Positions 34,701 to 49,085 are shown, counted from the first letter of the stretch. The stretch: 64,000 nt of DNA from Gymnorhina tibicen (GCA_013399875.1 VXAZ01008267.1:949141-1013140), one strand, 5' to 3'. Program-made: numbers and translations. The notes: a model not told the origin generated them from the sequence alone.

Positions 34701-36779
34701 GAGGTCTCCCTTCTCTGAGTCTCTCTCCTCTACCCAGGCCAATTTTTCATCAAGCCAGCAAGAAGTCCCTTTTTTGAGACTTCTACACTCTTTCAAACTT
34801 GTTTAAAATCAGCAAAGTATTCCAAATGTGTTAGAAAAGAGAAGGCGGTGGACAAAAGAGGATCACAAATCTTGTCGTCGCAGGATCCAGACACAAAACA
34901 AGGCTGACTTGATGACCATGTGGACATGTGTGTACCTTCACTAAGAAAAGTACTAGGAGTGCTCTTTAATCTGAAAAAAGCACAACACCTTTTTAACCTG
35001 AAAAACTTTGTCAAATTCAAGGCATAAAGGTTGATTTATTAAGTGAAGACAATAATTTGTCATGTGAACAAGTCACTGAAAAGGTGATTCTACATCTGTT
35101 AGGTGTACAACACTAGATGCTGATATGAAAAAACCCATATTTTACCCAAAGTGGATGAAACATGATGGTATAATACAGACAGGGCAGATAGTGGACCCTA
35201 AGGTCTTACTCTCAGCATTGGTTACGGATGCTGTCATGCAATATGTTGGTGTTAGCAAGAACTCAGTGAGTTGTCCCAAAAGCTGGGTTGAATGGGCCTG
35301 CTGTGAACATAGGCCTTCAATCAGCAGAGACTGCAAACCCTTCAAAACAGTTTTCTTTGCGGCAGCAGCCCAAGAACCACCCTGCATGGGCTCTTTGTCT
35401 AAAAAACCCTATAATCCATCAATTCACACAAGTAAGCACAGCTCACAGTATGCCACTGGAAGTCATTGCTATTCCTATCCATAAATGCTGCCTTGCGCTT
35501 TTTGTTCAGGAGTGCTACAGCACTTCCCAGCTGCTCAGCACAGTGGTGAGGCAGGTTAGGGCTGCAAGGACCAGACACAGCAAAGCTCTGCGTGTGGCAG
35601 CCTGCGCCAGCCACAGTGCGGGATCACCCTGTGTCCTCAAACAAGTGCTACCTTAGCAGGAACACTGGGAGAGTGAGCTCGTAGTCCAGTTGGAGTGATC
35701 TGGCTATTTCAGACAACACTTTCTCCTTTTTAAGCAGAGAGACTGAAAAGTGTACAAGACCTCATTCTGTGTTGTTGTTGAACAAGGTGCCTGATTCCCG
35801 TTGCCCACACTGCCTGGGAACACTTCTGCAATTCTGACTCAGATGGACAAGCTCCATCTTCCAAAACTCCATCTTCTCCACCACATGCTTTCTCAAGGAT
35901 CCAGCAAATGCCTGACCTTACTTGGCTTGGGAGCATTTACTGCAGCAGACACAAACAGAGCTGTCTGTAAGTGGAACACTTCCTCTGGGACTGCGTCCTC
36001 CCTCCATGCTGAGTCTCACGGGCCAGGCTCAGTCACTGCTTGCTTGGGCAGGCTGACAGCAAGGACTGTCCCACCATAACCATTTACAGAGCAAGGCTGG
36101 TGGAACCTCATGCTCTGTAGTGAGAGTATTGCAGCAAAATGCATCTGGCAGAAGGAGATAACTTGCAAAAAAACTAGGGTGAGAAGAGTTGAGTGTTGGC
36201 AACCTTAGCAAGCTGGATTCCCAAAATGAACTTGAAGGATTTGGCAGAACTCAAATTACATTTTTAAACAGTTACTGTAAGTGTAAATGTTATTTTATCC
36301 ACCCCCTTGAACTGGATCATCCTGGCCAGCCACCAGACAACCACACCCACACTGTTACTTTTACAGCTGCAGAGATGGGGTCAAGATTGTCTATATTCTG
36401 TGTAACTCAAAACCTATTATTAAAGCAATTCATTTGCAAATAAATCATCCTTGTTATGAAGCTCTAAGTAAAAGGAATAAAATAAGAGCTTGTGAGCTTG
36501 AGCTCATTTTCTGAGTGCAAATCTTCCTCCCTTTCCCAAATACATTTAAATCATTAACAAGAACTTGGTCACCAAGGGAGCTCCTTATTTCATTCAAATC
36601 TGGGGAAGTTGACACAGGAATCACTAAAGAAAAGTAAAAAACAAAAATACCCCCAAAAACCCCCACAAGATTTATCAGGTAATGGCTCTTCACAGGAAAA
36701 CAGAAGAGGTATTGCAGCACTCAAAGGTCTAACACTGAGCCAGAACATGACTGGGAATATGATTTTTAATTAATTTCAG
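25708..36779. other. no gene recognised
   Basis: About 11 kb with no nameable gene or repeat. Frames such as 29247-29573 (minus, 108 codons), 35125-35484 (plus, 119 codons) and 35288-35656 (plus, 122 codons) overlap others and match nothing I know. A few GC-richer patches, for example 30270-30480, carry no clear motif. Confidence 0.5.
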
Positions 36780-36890
36780 CATTACTTTTATCAGATCATG
36801 AGAATGTAGCCTGGTCCCAGCTGAATCGGTATAAAGCCCCACTAACTTCAATGGAGGCGGGATCTCACCTACTGTGGAAGGTTTGAAAAC
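36780..36890. repeat. faint ancient amniote repeat trace
   Basis: The stretch with CAGCTGAATCGGTATAAAGC followed by ACTTCAATGGAGGCGGGATC resembles an old interspersed motif common in sauropsid genomes (...CCATTGACTTCAATGGAGC...). The match is short and recalled from memory, so the call is tentative. Confidence 0.3.
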
Positions 36891-39800
36891 TGTCACATGA
36901 TTCCTGAGAGGAAACAAGTAGCCTTGTTTTCTGTAGCCCTTTACGTGATCCAGCTCTAAATACTTAGGGGTCCAGTTCTGCATTTGTTCAGCACCTCACA
37001 CCAGCCTGCGCAAAAGCTGCCTTTTTCTGGTGGTGTTTTTTGGGTTTTTCTTAATTGTCCCCTTTCATCTTCTCACTGGGCCATGTTTGAAAGTTTTTTC
37101 TGTATTTATAGGAATGCCACCAAATCTCTTGAATGATAGGCCAGAGGTATAACACATTTTCTTTTAGTCTTAAGGTAAAAATTTTAGTTTTGTTTACTTC
37201 AGCAAGTCTGCACTGGATTATTCTTCCAGTACTTTCTTCCATGATTCTGTAAGATACTGGATATGCATGAGAACAACAAACAAATTTATTGTTAATCAAA
37301 CCTGGCCTTCAAGATTCATTGTATCTTTAAACAAAACAAATAAAGGAATAAGTTGTTATTAAGCATAATGTTATTTTGTGACTGCTAAAATATCCACAAA
37401 TATACATAAAGATTAGTCAGCTTTCATGTGAAGAATTAAAGCCACAGGATGAGCTTTAAAGTGATGCCACATCCATAAAAATATTATGCTGAAAGTGAAA
37501 CAGCCAGAGCCAAACTTTTGTCTTAGATTATGGTACAGAGAATTCTGAAAGAAATTTCCACAGGATATATTCCATGATCTTAAATAACCATTCCTTATGT
37601 GGTGTACCTTTTCTGACCCTGTATTTTAGGGCCTCTGATGATCTAGCCACCCACTTTCTTCTGTGTCTATAGACCAGACCTTGACCAGTATCTAAGCTGA
37701 AATAATTTTTATATTTTATTTTTACTTCCATAAATATTATATATTTATATTTAGACACACTTTTGTAATTACTACTTGAAAAAATTGAATTAAGTTTGCT
37801 TACATTCTTTACTGTCTACAAAAGCATAAGGTTCATTATGGATGTTTCTAAACTTGCTGTGCTTCTTCACAATATGTAGTCATATGGCTTATAAACTTGA
37901 ATTGACTTCTTCTACAGGAAGATTATATTTTCAGTACTTTTTTCCATTCCTTTCAACTAACACTTTAACACAAAGAAAGAAATATTTTTATACATTAATA
38001 CTGGCAATATCTGGAAGGCATTATGTTTTCTGAATCCCAGACTAAAATCAAAGAGGATTTAGTACAAGCAGCAAATGTAATTTTGAATGCTACATATTAA
38101 GCCCCACCACTTTTTTCCTGCCTCTGGTCTACGTGACTTAGATCTCAGGTCCCTCACGGACTGAGCCCAGATCTTGAAAAGTGCCTTTCTGAAAGGAAGA
38201 CTATGAGTTTCTGCTCAGAAATTTTTTAGCAGCTTACAGGAGAGAAACAATAAGCCATCTGTCATGCAAAGTCTGTGCTATTACAACCAAAGGGAGAACT
38301 GAATGAAAAAAATACGTACACACAGAGCACATTGTCAGTAACTTGCTGTTTTCCTCCACCTTCCCTTCTCTTTCCCTCTGTGGGACCTACCTCCGACATC
38401 TACGGAGCACAGCTGTGGTGACAACCTGTGAGGAGACCATTCCCACCACCAGCTGTCCTGCCACCGTTACTCTTGCAGCACTGTCCACCCTTCATCTGGA
38501 AATTACCTCATCCTTCATCAACACGTGTCCAGTTGTTGGAGGCTTGGGAACCCAGCAGTGATGCTCCCTGGTTCTGCCAGGGAGTGGCCTCATTTTACGT
38601 CTCAGGATAAAATTATCCATTAGTACCTGCAGAGTTGGTACTCACTGCTCCTTCCCTGTTTTTAGGTCTTCAAATTGGTAAAAATCAAAGTGGCACACTT
38701 TTTACACTTCAGAGAGCAACATGCCAGGCAAAGGACACACATGAGATTTTGTGGGGGGAAAAGTATCAATGGTCTCTTATTCACTCATCTTCCAAAAAAC
38801 AGCACCACCAAAACAAAGGCACAGCTGTTCCCACAGGATAAAGGGAGCATTGACAGTGTTCCTAAAAACAAGCTAGTGCACTCTTGACATTCCTGTCTTG
38901 TTGAATCTTCACTAAACTGTTACAACTGCTCGATTTCAATTTGTCATGATAACCAGCAACTAAAATTGCCATAAGAGCAAAGGAAATGCATGCTTGGGCA
39001 GTCTCCATGCACAAGCAAAGGTACCTAATGAGGTATTAGAAGAGCAGGAGGGCATATATAAAGTGGAAATTCCGAGAAAATTATCTATTGCATCTGACTT
39101 ATTCAATAATATTACATTTTTGGTCTTAAAAGTCAATAGCACTGTGTCCAACTTTTTAATTACTGATGCACATGCAAAGGCAGCAGTGTCACAAGAAGTC
39201 ACATGGGAGCGAGTATCAGACAGGACAAACCCTGCCCAGGCAAAATTAGAAAAAAAAGTGAAAAAATATTTTAACAATATTTGCAATTATATACCTTCCT
39301 GTAATTTTGACAGGGCTATAAATATGAGGCCAAGGGGGGATGCATGTGACTGATTATCTGGGTTATTACAGTTCTGCTAAAAAAATTATAGTTACTTTTC
39401 AAAGTTTTCAGTAAACCAAAAGAAATCATTTCAGTTAGGAAGAGGAAATATTTGTGTTCAAATCTGTAAAGCATTTTGAAACAAAGTAATTTTTAGTTAT
39501 AAAATATTTTATTATATTTTTAGGGTGATACAGAGGCTTCTAAAACTATGGCCTGTCTTCTCCCAATAGAAATAATTTGCTGTGATAAAGCCTTTTTTCC
39601 CAAAGAATATTAAATTTCTGCCTAGGTTTATTAAGGAACTCTGAACTAAAACATTTCACTCAACCCTTACTCTCTCAATCTTGTTTAGACTGAGATTTGT
39701 TAATCTAAGGGAAGAGCACTGGTATAGTCTCGTTGTGTTATCAGCCAACATTGTACAGAAAAATGCATGCTGTTTTCCAAAAAATAACTGTAACAAGCAC

Positions 39801-42800
39801 TCAGGGAAAGCACTATCACTATATGAAATATGAAGGGTGAAAAAAGAGAGATAGTTTATTCCTAATCTACAAGAATGCTGAAAACTGAGATGTATAGGGA
39901 TGTTTTCCAAGCACTCAGAGCAAGAACACTGCCAAGTTTATCCCATGGAGCTGAAACACCCCAGCATGATAAATATGACAGTAATTTTGTTGTCTTTATT
40001 GAAAGCCTGTGAGCTTATAGAAAAATTTGTATAGAGCAAGGTCTATGAAGCTGTTCATCCTGCCTGCTGTTCCTAAAGCAAAATGAATTGGTTTTTCTTT
40101 GTGCTAAGCTAAAAGTAGTATCTTTCCAATTTTTAATTCTAGGGCCCTGAACAATTTTCTGCACAGTTACGCTGAAGCTGCTCTGCATGAAAAATGTGAA
40201 CAGAAGGGAAGTATGTGTCCCTCTGAACAGATACCAGGCCCAAAGAAGGGTCTAAAGAACAACACAGCAGTAAAACATTTGGAAAAAAAAAAAAAATTCT
40301 AAAACATGAAATTTGAGTCAATATTTAAAAACACAGCAGCAAACTTCAACAAAGGTGAAAAATTGCAATTGATTTCAGGCACTGAAAGCTGATAATAGCA
40401 TTCCACATCAACACAGGTCATGGTCACAAGACAAACAGTGGTGACCCTAAAGAGATTCAGAATATTAAACATCAATGTTTATTATTAGTAAATAATGTTT
40501 AGTGATTTGCCTTTTTTATTAATAAACTCCAGAATACGCCTCCAAAAGGCTCTTTTTATTTCACTTGTGCATCACCTTCTACTACCTATAATAGTTTGTA
40601 CTTATAACATTTCTTTTTAATGAATTAGAAAAAAAGAAGGACAGATGTTTCTTATTTTCCTCTATACGCATGACAACATAGAAATGTGTTGTGGAATCTG
40701 GCACTGACTCATTCTTGAAGTAGATTTACCACATGTCCCAGTCACAAAACAGCAACACATAGTATAATGTTTCTGGAAAGAATCTTGCTGCAATAAAGTG
40801 GATCACAGAAAGCTTGCAATCTATGAATTCTGCCCAGAATACAAAACTCCAAAAATTTCCCTGATTAAGTATTTGAAATTGGAACCAATTCACAACCCAG
40901 GGTGGAGGCGAAGAGGAGGGGGTGGAAGTTAATTGTACTTTACATGAAAATGCATTCCTGTTCAAAAATCACTGCAAACTGCTGACCACAACAAGTTTTT
41001 ACAATCATGCAGAACAACTTTTGCAATCTGTGAAATATATCCAGTGAACATACTATTTGGAGAAAATGTTAATAAATTCATAAATCAGAAGGACTAGCAC
41101 AAGTATCCAATTTGATACGCGTTGCTACACAGGTAAGAAGGCTTCCCTGAATTCATGCCAGTTTGAACTAAACACATCCATTTTAGTTAAAAATCAACTC
41201 ATGGTTTCAAAAACTCCCAGTGATGAGGAATGTACTATAAAACTTGGTAGGTCACCTAGTTAACAGCTATATGCCACAGGGTGTGTGTCCAGGCTTGAGA
41301 GTTTTATTTTCCAGGGAAGTGCTTATAATCTTCAGATTCCCTTCATCACCCTTTTCAAAAGCTGAGCAGTTTGGTCAGTACTTTTCAGGACACACACACA
41401 CATACCTTCACTCTCAGACTAAAATTTCTCTCACACCAACGGCATCCTTGCCCTGGATGAAACCCCCAAAGCATTCTCTGAATCCACATTCAAAAAACCC
41501 AGTTAGTGCTCCTTTCCACACTGCCACTTTGGGAGCTCATGAGTAAATAAATAAAACGGAAGTATCCCTTGCCTCTTTTCCAGTTGTTGTTCATATGGTC
41601 CAGCATGTTCCCTGAACAATCACAGACCACTTTTCCCAAGAAACAAGGAGCTGAGGAGCACACCAGCCTGTCCAGGGCAGCAGATGTGCTGACAAAACAC
41701 ATCTGCTCCCATCTTGCTTGACCAAATGACCCATCAAGGTAGCCTGGGCAAGTCTCTCTAAACCTTGGAAACTTATTTTATCTCACTTTAAAGATAAAAC
41801 TTGGGCATCCACAGCAGGGACAAGGACAGTGGAGTGACTTGTGCAGACAAGCTCAGGAAGCTGAGGGCAAATTCCAACCCGTCTCTCTCTCCAATTAAGT
41901 GACCAAGTCAAGGCAGTGTTCAGGATGCCACTGCCTGGAGGGGTGACTGGGTAACAGCTGGTACTGACTAGCAGGATGCTGCTCCACCTGTCAGGTTTCA
42001 AGGAGGTGCTTCTGGTTCTTCCTTCAGGGGAAAATCTAGCAACTCAGGAGTGGGGCACTACCTCCTGTGGCTGCTCCAAGCACAGCTCTACCCCAAGAAG
42101 GAAGCTTCACCAAGTTTCACAGGCTACTGGGACGTTTCACATACTGTGTCACTAAAGAGGAACTTTCTCCTGAATCTGATTTTGCTCTCAACCCAACAAC
42201 AAGACTTTCAGGAAACTCATGTTAGGAATGGGAAAGAAATCATCAAACAGTTTTAAAAAAATCAGAAATGTAGAGGAACAAAATAGTGACAGAGGGAGAG
42301 GAAGACACAGTATTTTAGCATGGTTTCTGGATGATGGATCTACCACAGGGAAGCTGCCAGGCAAGTTTAATTTTCCCTTTTTTTTAACACGTCTTTCCTT
42401 TTCTCTTTCCTGTGTAGAGTGACAGCTTTTTGGTAATTTGTAATTATATATGTTTTTGTAATTTGTTTCATATAAAGCTATTTTGCATATTACAGCCAAA
42501 GTCCACCAAGACACAAATGAATAGAAGAACTTTAGACACGCTTCAAATCCCCCAGGCTTCCTACTACAAAAATAAAGGAAACCAGTGGTATCAGAAACCA
42601 CAACAAATCTATAACAGGATGTAGGATGACATTTCCTAAAAGTCAGCAGTCATCCTCAGGGTCAGTGCAACACTTTGTCCACTCCTCACCTGTGACATGC
42701 TCTGGAGGAGATGGTGAGAACAAATGCATGTCTGTGAGGCTGTTCATTATCAAACATCTGGAATGGTAATGTAAACACCTTGCATTTATTTATGCTTTGC

Positions 42801-43919
42801 CTTGAAAGACTTTTGCCAACATTAATAATAATGCTTCTACTCATAGAGCTTTTGTAAGGATTAATTTGCTGTGGTCATTAGACTCCACTGCTCTTTACCA
42901 CAGTCATGTAATAACATACTTGCTGTACTCACCAAAACAAACAAACAAAAAAAAACAAAGCAAGAAAAGAAGCCAGCTTCAGTAAAATAACATCTGCTTA
43001 CGGGAATCCTGTGATTTTTTCTCTACGTGTTCTGGTGATGATATGTAGCCACGTACTACAGAGTCTTGAATACCACATCTGCTCTAATCTTCATATGCCC
43101 ATCATCATAACATCTGCCAATCTACTATTTCTTCTCTTTCATGAGGGCACTTTCAGTGTAAGCTGATGCACCAAGCAGGACTGCTACTGGCAAACCTGTG
43201 AGCACTTCTTTCCCCTGAGTATGGTTCACCCCATCCTCCAAGCCTCTTCCAGAGGTCTGTGGAAAGACAGCAGCTTGCCTGTCACTTTGTTTTCTAATTA
43301 AAACAGAGAATCCAAGCTTTGGCCTGACAAGTCCATAAGGAAAGGCTAGCATTGTTCAAATCCTCATGGGTTACTTGGTGCACAAGTGCATGAAGAAACA
43401 GGCTGGGGCTGGTCTCTAAATTAAAGTTTCCTGTCCTTCTCACCATTACTGTCTCATCAACATGCCTCACTATGCTCCACATATTCCTCCTCCTCACCCT
43501 TTTTTTGACATAAAGACCATTTCTCCTACTTCAGAGATGAAAATTGATGGCTTTTACCTGAGGGTTAGTCCTTCACTTCAGTGCCTGGTAGTAGTCCCTC
43601 TTCTTTTCCAGTCTTTTTATATTTTTCCAGCCCTTCCTCAATCTCCTCAGCCCCCTCCCCAGCTTCTGAGAAATGCAAGGCACAGAGAGACCACAGCCCA
43701 GCATCATCCCTGGCTCCTCCGGAAAAGAAGAAAAGCTCCTACTTCAGAGAGTTCCTAAATTTAGCTGGGATGAATCTGGGATTAGACCATCAAAGAAGGG
43801 AATAAAACCAAGGCGTCTCAAGTATTAGGCTGGAGTCTTAGCACCATCCGCTACATCATGCTGGGGATCGCGACTACTCAGCCATCCCAGTGTGCAACAT
43901 TAAAAATGACACTGATAAA
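36891..43919. other. no gene recognised; small simple repeats
   Basis: Anonymous AT-rich sequence. It contains short (CA)n at 41391-41403 and a CAAA-rich run near 42937-42960. The segment 38960-39353 is open on both strands (119 plus codons, 108 minus codons) without recognisable homology. Confidence 0.5.
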
Positions 43920-43965
43920 GACCACCATTGAAATCAAAGCAAGTAGAGATCAGGCCTCTAAAAAG
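43920..43965. repeat. faint ancient repeat trace
   Basis: CATTGAAATCAAAGCAAGTA followed by GAGATCAGGCCTC resembles the same old motif family noted at 36780 (TTGAAATCAATGG...GGATCAGGCCC). It is very short and uncertain. Confidence 0.25.
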
Positions 43966-44134
43966 GACAGTATTTAGCATACATCATCACTTCCACTCTA
44001 CTTTTTAGTTTTCTATTTTTTTCTAAATTTTTAAAATTTATTTGTTTAGGTTTTTAGGGAGAACAATATTTGTATTAAGCCTGATGTTGTCAGTATAGTG
44101 CTGGAGCAATATCTAGCTTCCCATATGCACATGC

Positions 44135-44153
44135 AGGAGGGTGCCACCCTCCT
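44135..44153. other. 19-nt palindrome (9-bp arms)
   Basis: AGGAGGGTG and CACCCTCCT are perfect reverse complements separated by a single C. Confidence 0.9.
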
Positions 44154-44428
44154 CCCCCCATGGTCTCGACCTGGCACCTTTACAAGATAACTTCATGCAC
44201 CAAGCTGCCATGGCATGCTGCAGTGCAAATGGACCCTGTGTTTTGCTCCATGACGCTGTTTAATTGAGTCCGTGAGCAGTTGAACAGGTAGACAGCCCTC
44301 CATGAGTCATGGATGCTTGTGTTCAAGGAGCTATGCCTAATGGAGGCAATTGCATAACTTTGGAAACAGCAGAGGAGCCAAGGCACACCCCTGGGTAAAT
44401 GGTGCCTGATGGTATGCTTAATTATAGG

Positions 44429-44447
44429 TAACATGCCTGGCATGTTA
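44429..44447. other. 19-nt palindrome (9-bp arms)
   Basis: TAACATGCC and GGCATGTTA are perfect reverse complements separated by a single T. Each half contains a CATG core like that of p53-family half-sites, but the spacing of the two halves does not fit the consensus full site. Confidence 0.9.
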
Positions 44448-45328
44448 TGTATGATCTCAGAAATCAGAGCTGGAAAAGACCTGCTCCATAACCTAAGCAC
44501 TGCCGTGGTGAAGTATGTCTCCCTTCCTATTGGAGGCTGTGAGCCTTTCACTGCTTTCCTTCGCAGGAATAGTCCACGTTATTTACCACGCTCCTACTTC
44601 TTGCTGTCTCTTGTTATTATCTTCCATTATGTTCTGAGTCAGCCCATTTCCAGCAGTTAAGGGCTCCTTACAGACTCCACCTCCCACCTGCTTAGTGCTT
44701 TGCTGAGCACAACTGACTTGCACCCATCCTTCAAAACAGGGAGTGGAGGCGGCTGCAGAGAACCCTGACCTCCCCACAGCCACAGGAGGTTCCCGCTCCC
44801 CACAACAGGTTTGGGGTGCTCATCCACAAGGCTGTGGCCCAGGACAGGAGGCTTAACCCTGGCACCATTGATATTCAAATTCTTTCCCTCCTCCCTCTGC
44901 CTGTACCGCTCTTGTCTACCCATCTAAGGCACCTTCCACTTGTTTGCTGATTTTTGTCTGCTCTGCTTGCTGTGTGACAGATATCCTGAAGGAAAAGAAT
45001 AGGAAACATAAAAGGATTGCTTTCCTTCAATTTTTTTCTTTTTCTTCTCACTGATGTTTACACATTTTGGTGGTGCGTGCTCTGGGCTCCTTAAGTTTTT
45101 GCAGCATCACCGCTGCAGCAAATCCCACTAAAACAGGACCCTGCATGCACAGTGCTAATCCCAAGTCACAGCCTTCTTCCCTGTCATTATCTGCTGAGGT
45201 CTGATGTGAGATGCGTCACCACAGGAAATTCTTCCAAAATTTTCCGTCTGGTAAGTGAGGAAACACCTCATGCATACAACAGGGAGTTCAGATGTGCATT
45301 TCTCCACACCAGAGTCAACAGATTCTGC

Positions 45329-45346
45329 TATTTATTTATTTATTTT
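45329..45346. repeat. (TATT)n microsatellite, short
   Basis: TATTTATTTATTTATTTT, about four and a half units. Confidence 0.85.
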
Positions 45347-48300
45347 GTTTTTAACCCTGAGATGGTCTCTGTGCACTTTTGACCTGCTCTTAGTTTGAGC
45401 AGCAATTATTTTTTCACAAAATGGAAGTACATACAGCATCAACAATACATTTATATAACTATTAAATACCAGCAATTGCAGTGATTTATCACCCCTTCAA
45501 TGCGTTCAGCACTGGAGATAAACAGCAGTGAAAAGAAAGGAATGGGTCTGAAACTCAGAAAAGAGCCTCCTGTGCGCTGGTGACAGGTTACTACACAAGC
45601 TGAGGCTGCCAGCCAGCTCAGGAGCAATGCAAGTTTTCAGACTTGTAGCCATAGTCTTTTAGTGGAGTTCTTCAGGCATTTGTCAGGAATGCAACATTTT
45701 TACAAAGAGCTTAAAAAAAGAAAGCAACCCAATTTTTGTTGTCAAACACAGAAAAACTCTAGATAAGAAGGTATTTGAGTGAAGCCTAAAGTTCCGTACA
45801 ACATTGCAGAAATGTCTTGGTGCTATGATTTGGGACCAACTGATTGCTCTCTGACACGGTTCCTTGGAAGTGATGCTGGGGGAGAACTGCCTGTGTCACC
45901 CCATCACATTTGCTCATTACTTATTGGTATTTTGCGGTTGTTGGCACAAAATATGCTGAGAGGTGCCTGGTTTCCCAAAGAAGGGCTTGGTGTACCCTGG
46001 TGGAACACATCACTGGCTGCCAGGCTGGAGGCAGCAACACAGAATACGGTCTGGGGGGCTCCAGGGATGGTAACAGGATGTTAATAAACTAAATGAGAGC
46101 CTGACTTTCCCAGAAGTCCTGATATTTAGAAGATAACACTTTAAGTTGTGAAACAAATGGGAACAACCTTTTCTCCCAAAGAACAGCTCAGGAGAAAAAA
46201 AAAGGCAGATGTAGGAAGGCCACATAATCCAGAACAAGTCAGAGACATCTGAAGATCCAAAGTAAAGCTTTAATAAAAGGAAAAATCACTGCATAATTTA
46301 AACCGATTAGTCTCATTGCATTATTTTTATTCTGTGGCCTGAAACAAGCTCCTGGCTGCCTAACGAGAAATAGCTATTTTGCTTCCAAAATTCATAATCC
46401 TTTCTGAATTTAATAGAAACTGAAATTTTGTAAATTAAACAAAGGCATATTTGGCAAAAATTATCAGAGGATCTTCTCTGTCACTGTGATATGACTCTTC
46501 CTTCCAAGGGACAAAAAGTGATGTAAAAAAACCCATGAATGACGCTTCAAGAAGTCAGCAAGAACCAAACTTGTGAGCATCTGCTCTGGACTGACACCAA
46601 AGAAGCAGCAGGAACTAAATAAAATATTTATTATATGTGGTTCAAAAATTTATTTCAGAACTCAACAGGAAAAGGTTATTCATCCCTTCTGCTCCTGAAA
46701 ATTTTTCACCTAAAATGGCCAAAGTTTTTGCAGTTGAAAAAATAAGAAATATTTTTTATCTGAACTGAATGAGAAGAGGGATGCTGTCATTCTTGCACAT
46801 TATTTAGGTTTCAGAGGAAAGCCAGAGTCCTCACACAACAGTGTGTTTTCTTCTCTTTGTGAACAAGAGATGGTAATTCCTCATGGCAGTCACGTGTTTG
46901 CAGTGCATCACATGAACCACAGATCTGCTGGAGATCATTTTTCCAGGGAAACACAAATCTCAGGTACCCAAAGAGAAATTTCCATAAATGTTTGTGGCAT
47001 CTTTACAGCCAAAATATTTATGCTGGGTCAAATGCTTTAGCCCTTGGATGGATGAATAAATAAACAGCACTTCTCAATATGAGAAGAACATTCACTTTTT
47101 TCTAAAAAAAAAAATCCACACAAATAACATACTTTTACAAAGTAAGCAAACTCTTAAACCCACAACCTAGAAAATGTATTTATCAAAGAAGTGTTTGTGT
47201 GAAAACATGTTCTCTAGAAAAACACTTCTCTGAGTGGCAGACCAGTTCTTTCTAAAATGTTGCTCAGACTACACAAATCTGTGCTTGGAAGTGCTGCTCT
47301 GGTTTAGGACATCAGAAAACAAAGTGGCTTGCACTGTTGGGAAGAGAAACTTCCTCAGAGGGAGCTTTGGCAAACTGATTCAAGATTTCTGCCATCCTCC
47401 TGTGTCCCCAGTTTGTTGGGGGGTGCAGAGAGCAGCCTGTGCTTTGTTCTGATAAACATCTTTGAGCCTCGTTGCCCAGTATTGAACGTCTGGGGATTGT
47501 GCTTACATTTAATAAAACCCCATTCATTTAGATATGAAAAGCTACCGCAGCTGCTCTTCGGCTATCCACTTCACAGGGTATCCAAAATTTCCATGTAAAA
47601 CTTTTTTTCTCCGAAGTCATGGAATTCCCATTATGAGTTATCCAATGCCAGAGTCAGTCTAAACGGAAACTGTAACTATCAAATGCAGTTGAAAAAAAAA
47701 GATAAAAGGAAAATGTTTTGTGCTGATGCTCTTTCCAGGATCCTCAAGAAAAATGAATGAAATTCGTAGGCTTCTGGCACTTGCAGCAGGTCTAACCTGA
47801 AACCATCATGCTTATTAGAGCCTTGCCAAGAATATTTTCGGGTTTTAACTGAACAGTTCACCTGAAACAAATGCTGAATTCTCCCAGACATTGACTCCAG
47901 TGCTTTACCATTTCTATGTGCTGTGAACATATGCATTATGTTCTGATCCAGGGCTGCATCTTGACATATGGAAGTTCTTAACTTCCCAAGCTCTAAAGTA
48001 GATGAACATAGTTTATGCTTCTACAAAATTCCTTTAAATGACACATTTTAATATTTTTGTGTTTCTGAACAAAAACCAAAACACACTGAACAAAAATTGG
48101 GTTATTAACTGGAGTCATTAAAATGCCAGGCATAATACACCTCAAAGGGGGAAAAGAAACAATCTGGAATTGCAACACTGACATTAATTTGTTTTGAAAG
48201 TTTATAATGTCCAGCATTGCCCAAGAATAAATCTGCAATGAAACTATAAGGTTTCCCTTTTAGATAAAATGTAATACATAACTCCTTCAGGAAGAACAAA

Positions 48301-48777
48301 ATCTGTGCTGTAAAGTTGAGGTCAGTACAGATAGAAGTGGAATGGCTGCTTTCTGTCAGAGGGTTGGTGTAGTCAGTGGGGCTGTCCTAGGTGGGCAGGG
48401 AGGTGCCTGGCAAGCATCCCGTGCCCCGGGGAAGGGGAGGGCAGGGAAGAGTGGCCAGGCTCCCTGCTGCCTTGCTGTCCTCCCAAGATGGAGACCAGCG
48501 TTCGCACTCAGTTGGTGCCTTTGCAGCCTTGTCACAGAATTTATACCTGGGAGCCATTTCCCTCCTCCCCAAAGAGAAAGCTTTTCCCAGCATTTAACCT
48601 GGATTTTACTGGCTGAAATTAAAGTCATTCATTTATATCCTTTCTGCAGATGTCAAGGAGGACAGACTAGCCCCAGTAACACTTATGCATTCTTTAAGAC
48701 TGCAGCCTGGTCCTGTACCAGTGCCCTTTTCAGGACAACAGTAGGTTTAATTCATCCATCCTCCCTTCAATGATCAC

Positions 48778-49085
48778 AGGCCTCAGAAACATGATCTCCC
48801 CCACTGCTGCCCTCTGGACTAACTCCAGTTTCTCCAGACCCTCTGGAAATGCATCATCTGCTGTACTCCAGCTGAGGCACTATCCATGTGGAGCAGGACG
48901 GAAGGATTACTTCACATTTCTCACAGGCTATGTGCCTGTTTATAAAGGCAGTGGACGTTTGCTTTTTTTGTGGCAACGCAACTCTACTGACTCACAGGTG
49001 GCTTGTGACACCCTACAGCCTCCAGAGCCCACTCCCTGGCTGCACTGCCCCTCACCCCGCATCTGAATGGTTCTGCCTCTACTGA
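48778..49085 (-). repeat. old CR1-like LINE fragment
   Basis: On the plus strand CCACTGCTGCCCTCTGGACT, CTCCAGTTTCTCCAGACCCT, TACTCCAGCTGAGGC, and then GGAAGGATTACTTCACATTT and TTTGCTTTTTTTGTGGCAAC appear in the order seen in reverse-complemented CR1 3' coding sequence. On the minus strand this is the end of ORF2, with LEKLELVQRAAV-type coding. Divergence is high and the right end is indistinct. Confidence 0.68.

Larger units (their letters stand above)
43966..48777. other. no gene recognised; two palindromes
   Basis: Contains the palindromes at 44135-44153 and 44429-44447, a (TATT)n run at 45329-45346, and a minus-strand frame of 123 codons at 44180-44551 lying between and across the palindromes. 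No family is recognised. Confidence 0.5.

Noticed and set aside
35125..35656. Two overlapping plus-strand frames of 119 and 122 codons
   Set aside because: They are in different frames, overlap antisense frames and show no recognisable motif.
38960..39353. Segment open on both strands (119 plus codons, 108 minus codons)
   Set aside because: The plus peptide is polar and looks plausible but is unrecognised. Openness on both strands suggests composition.
41740..41810. MIR-like phrase (CCTGGGCAAGTCTCTCTAAACC ... weakly matched)
   Set aside because: The resemblance covers only a few tens of bases with several mismatches; insufficient to call a MIR element.
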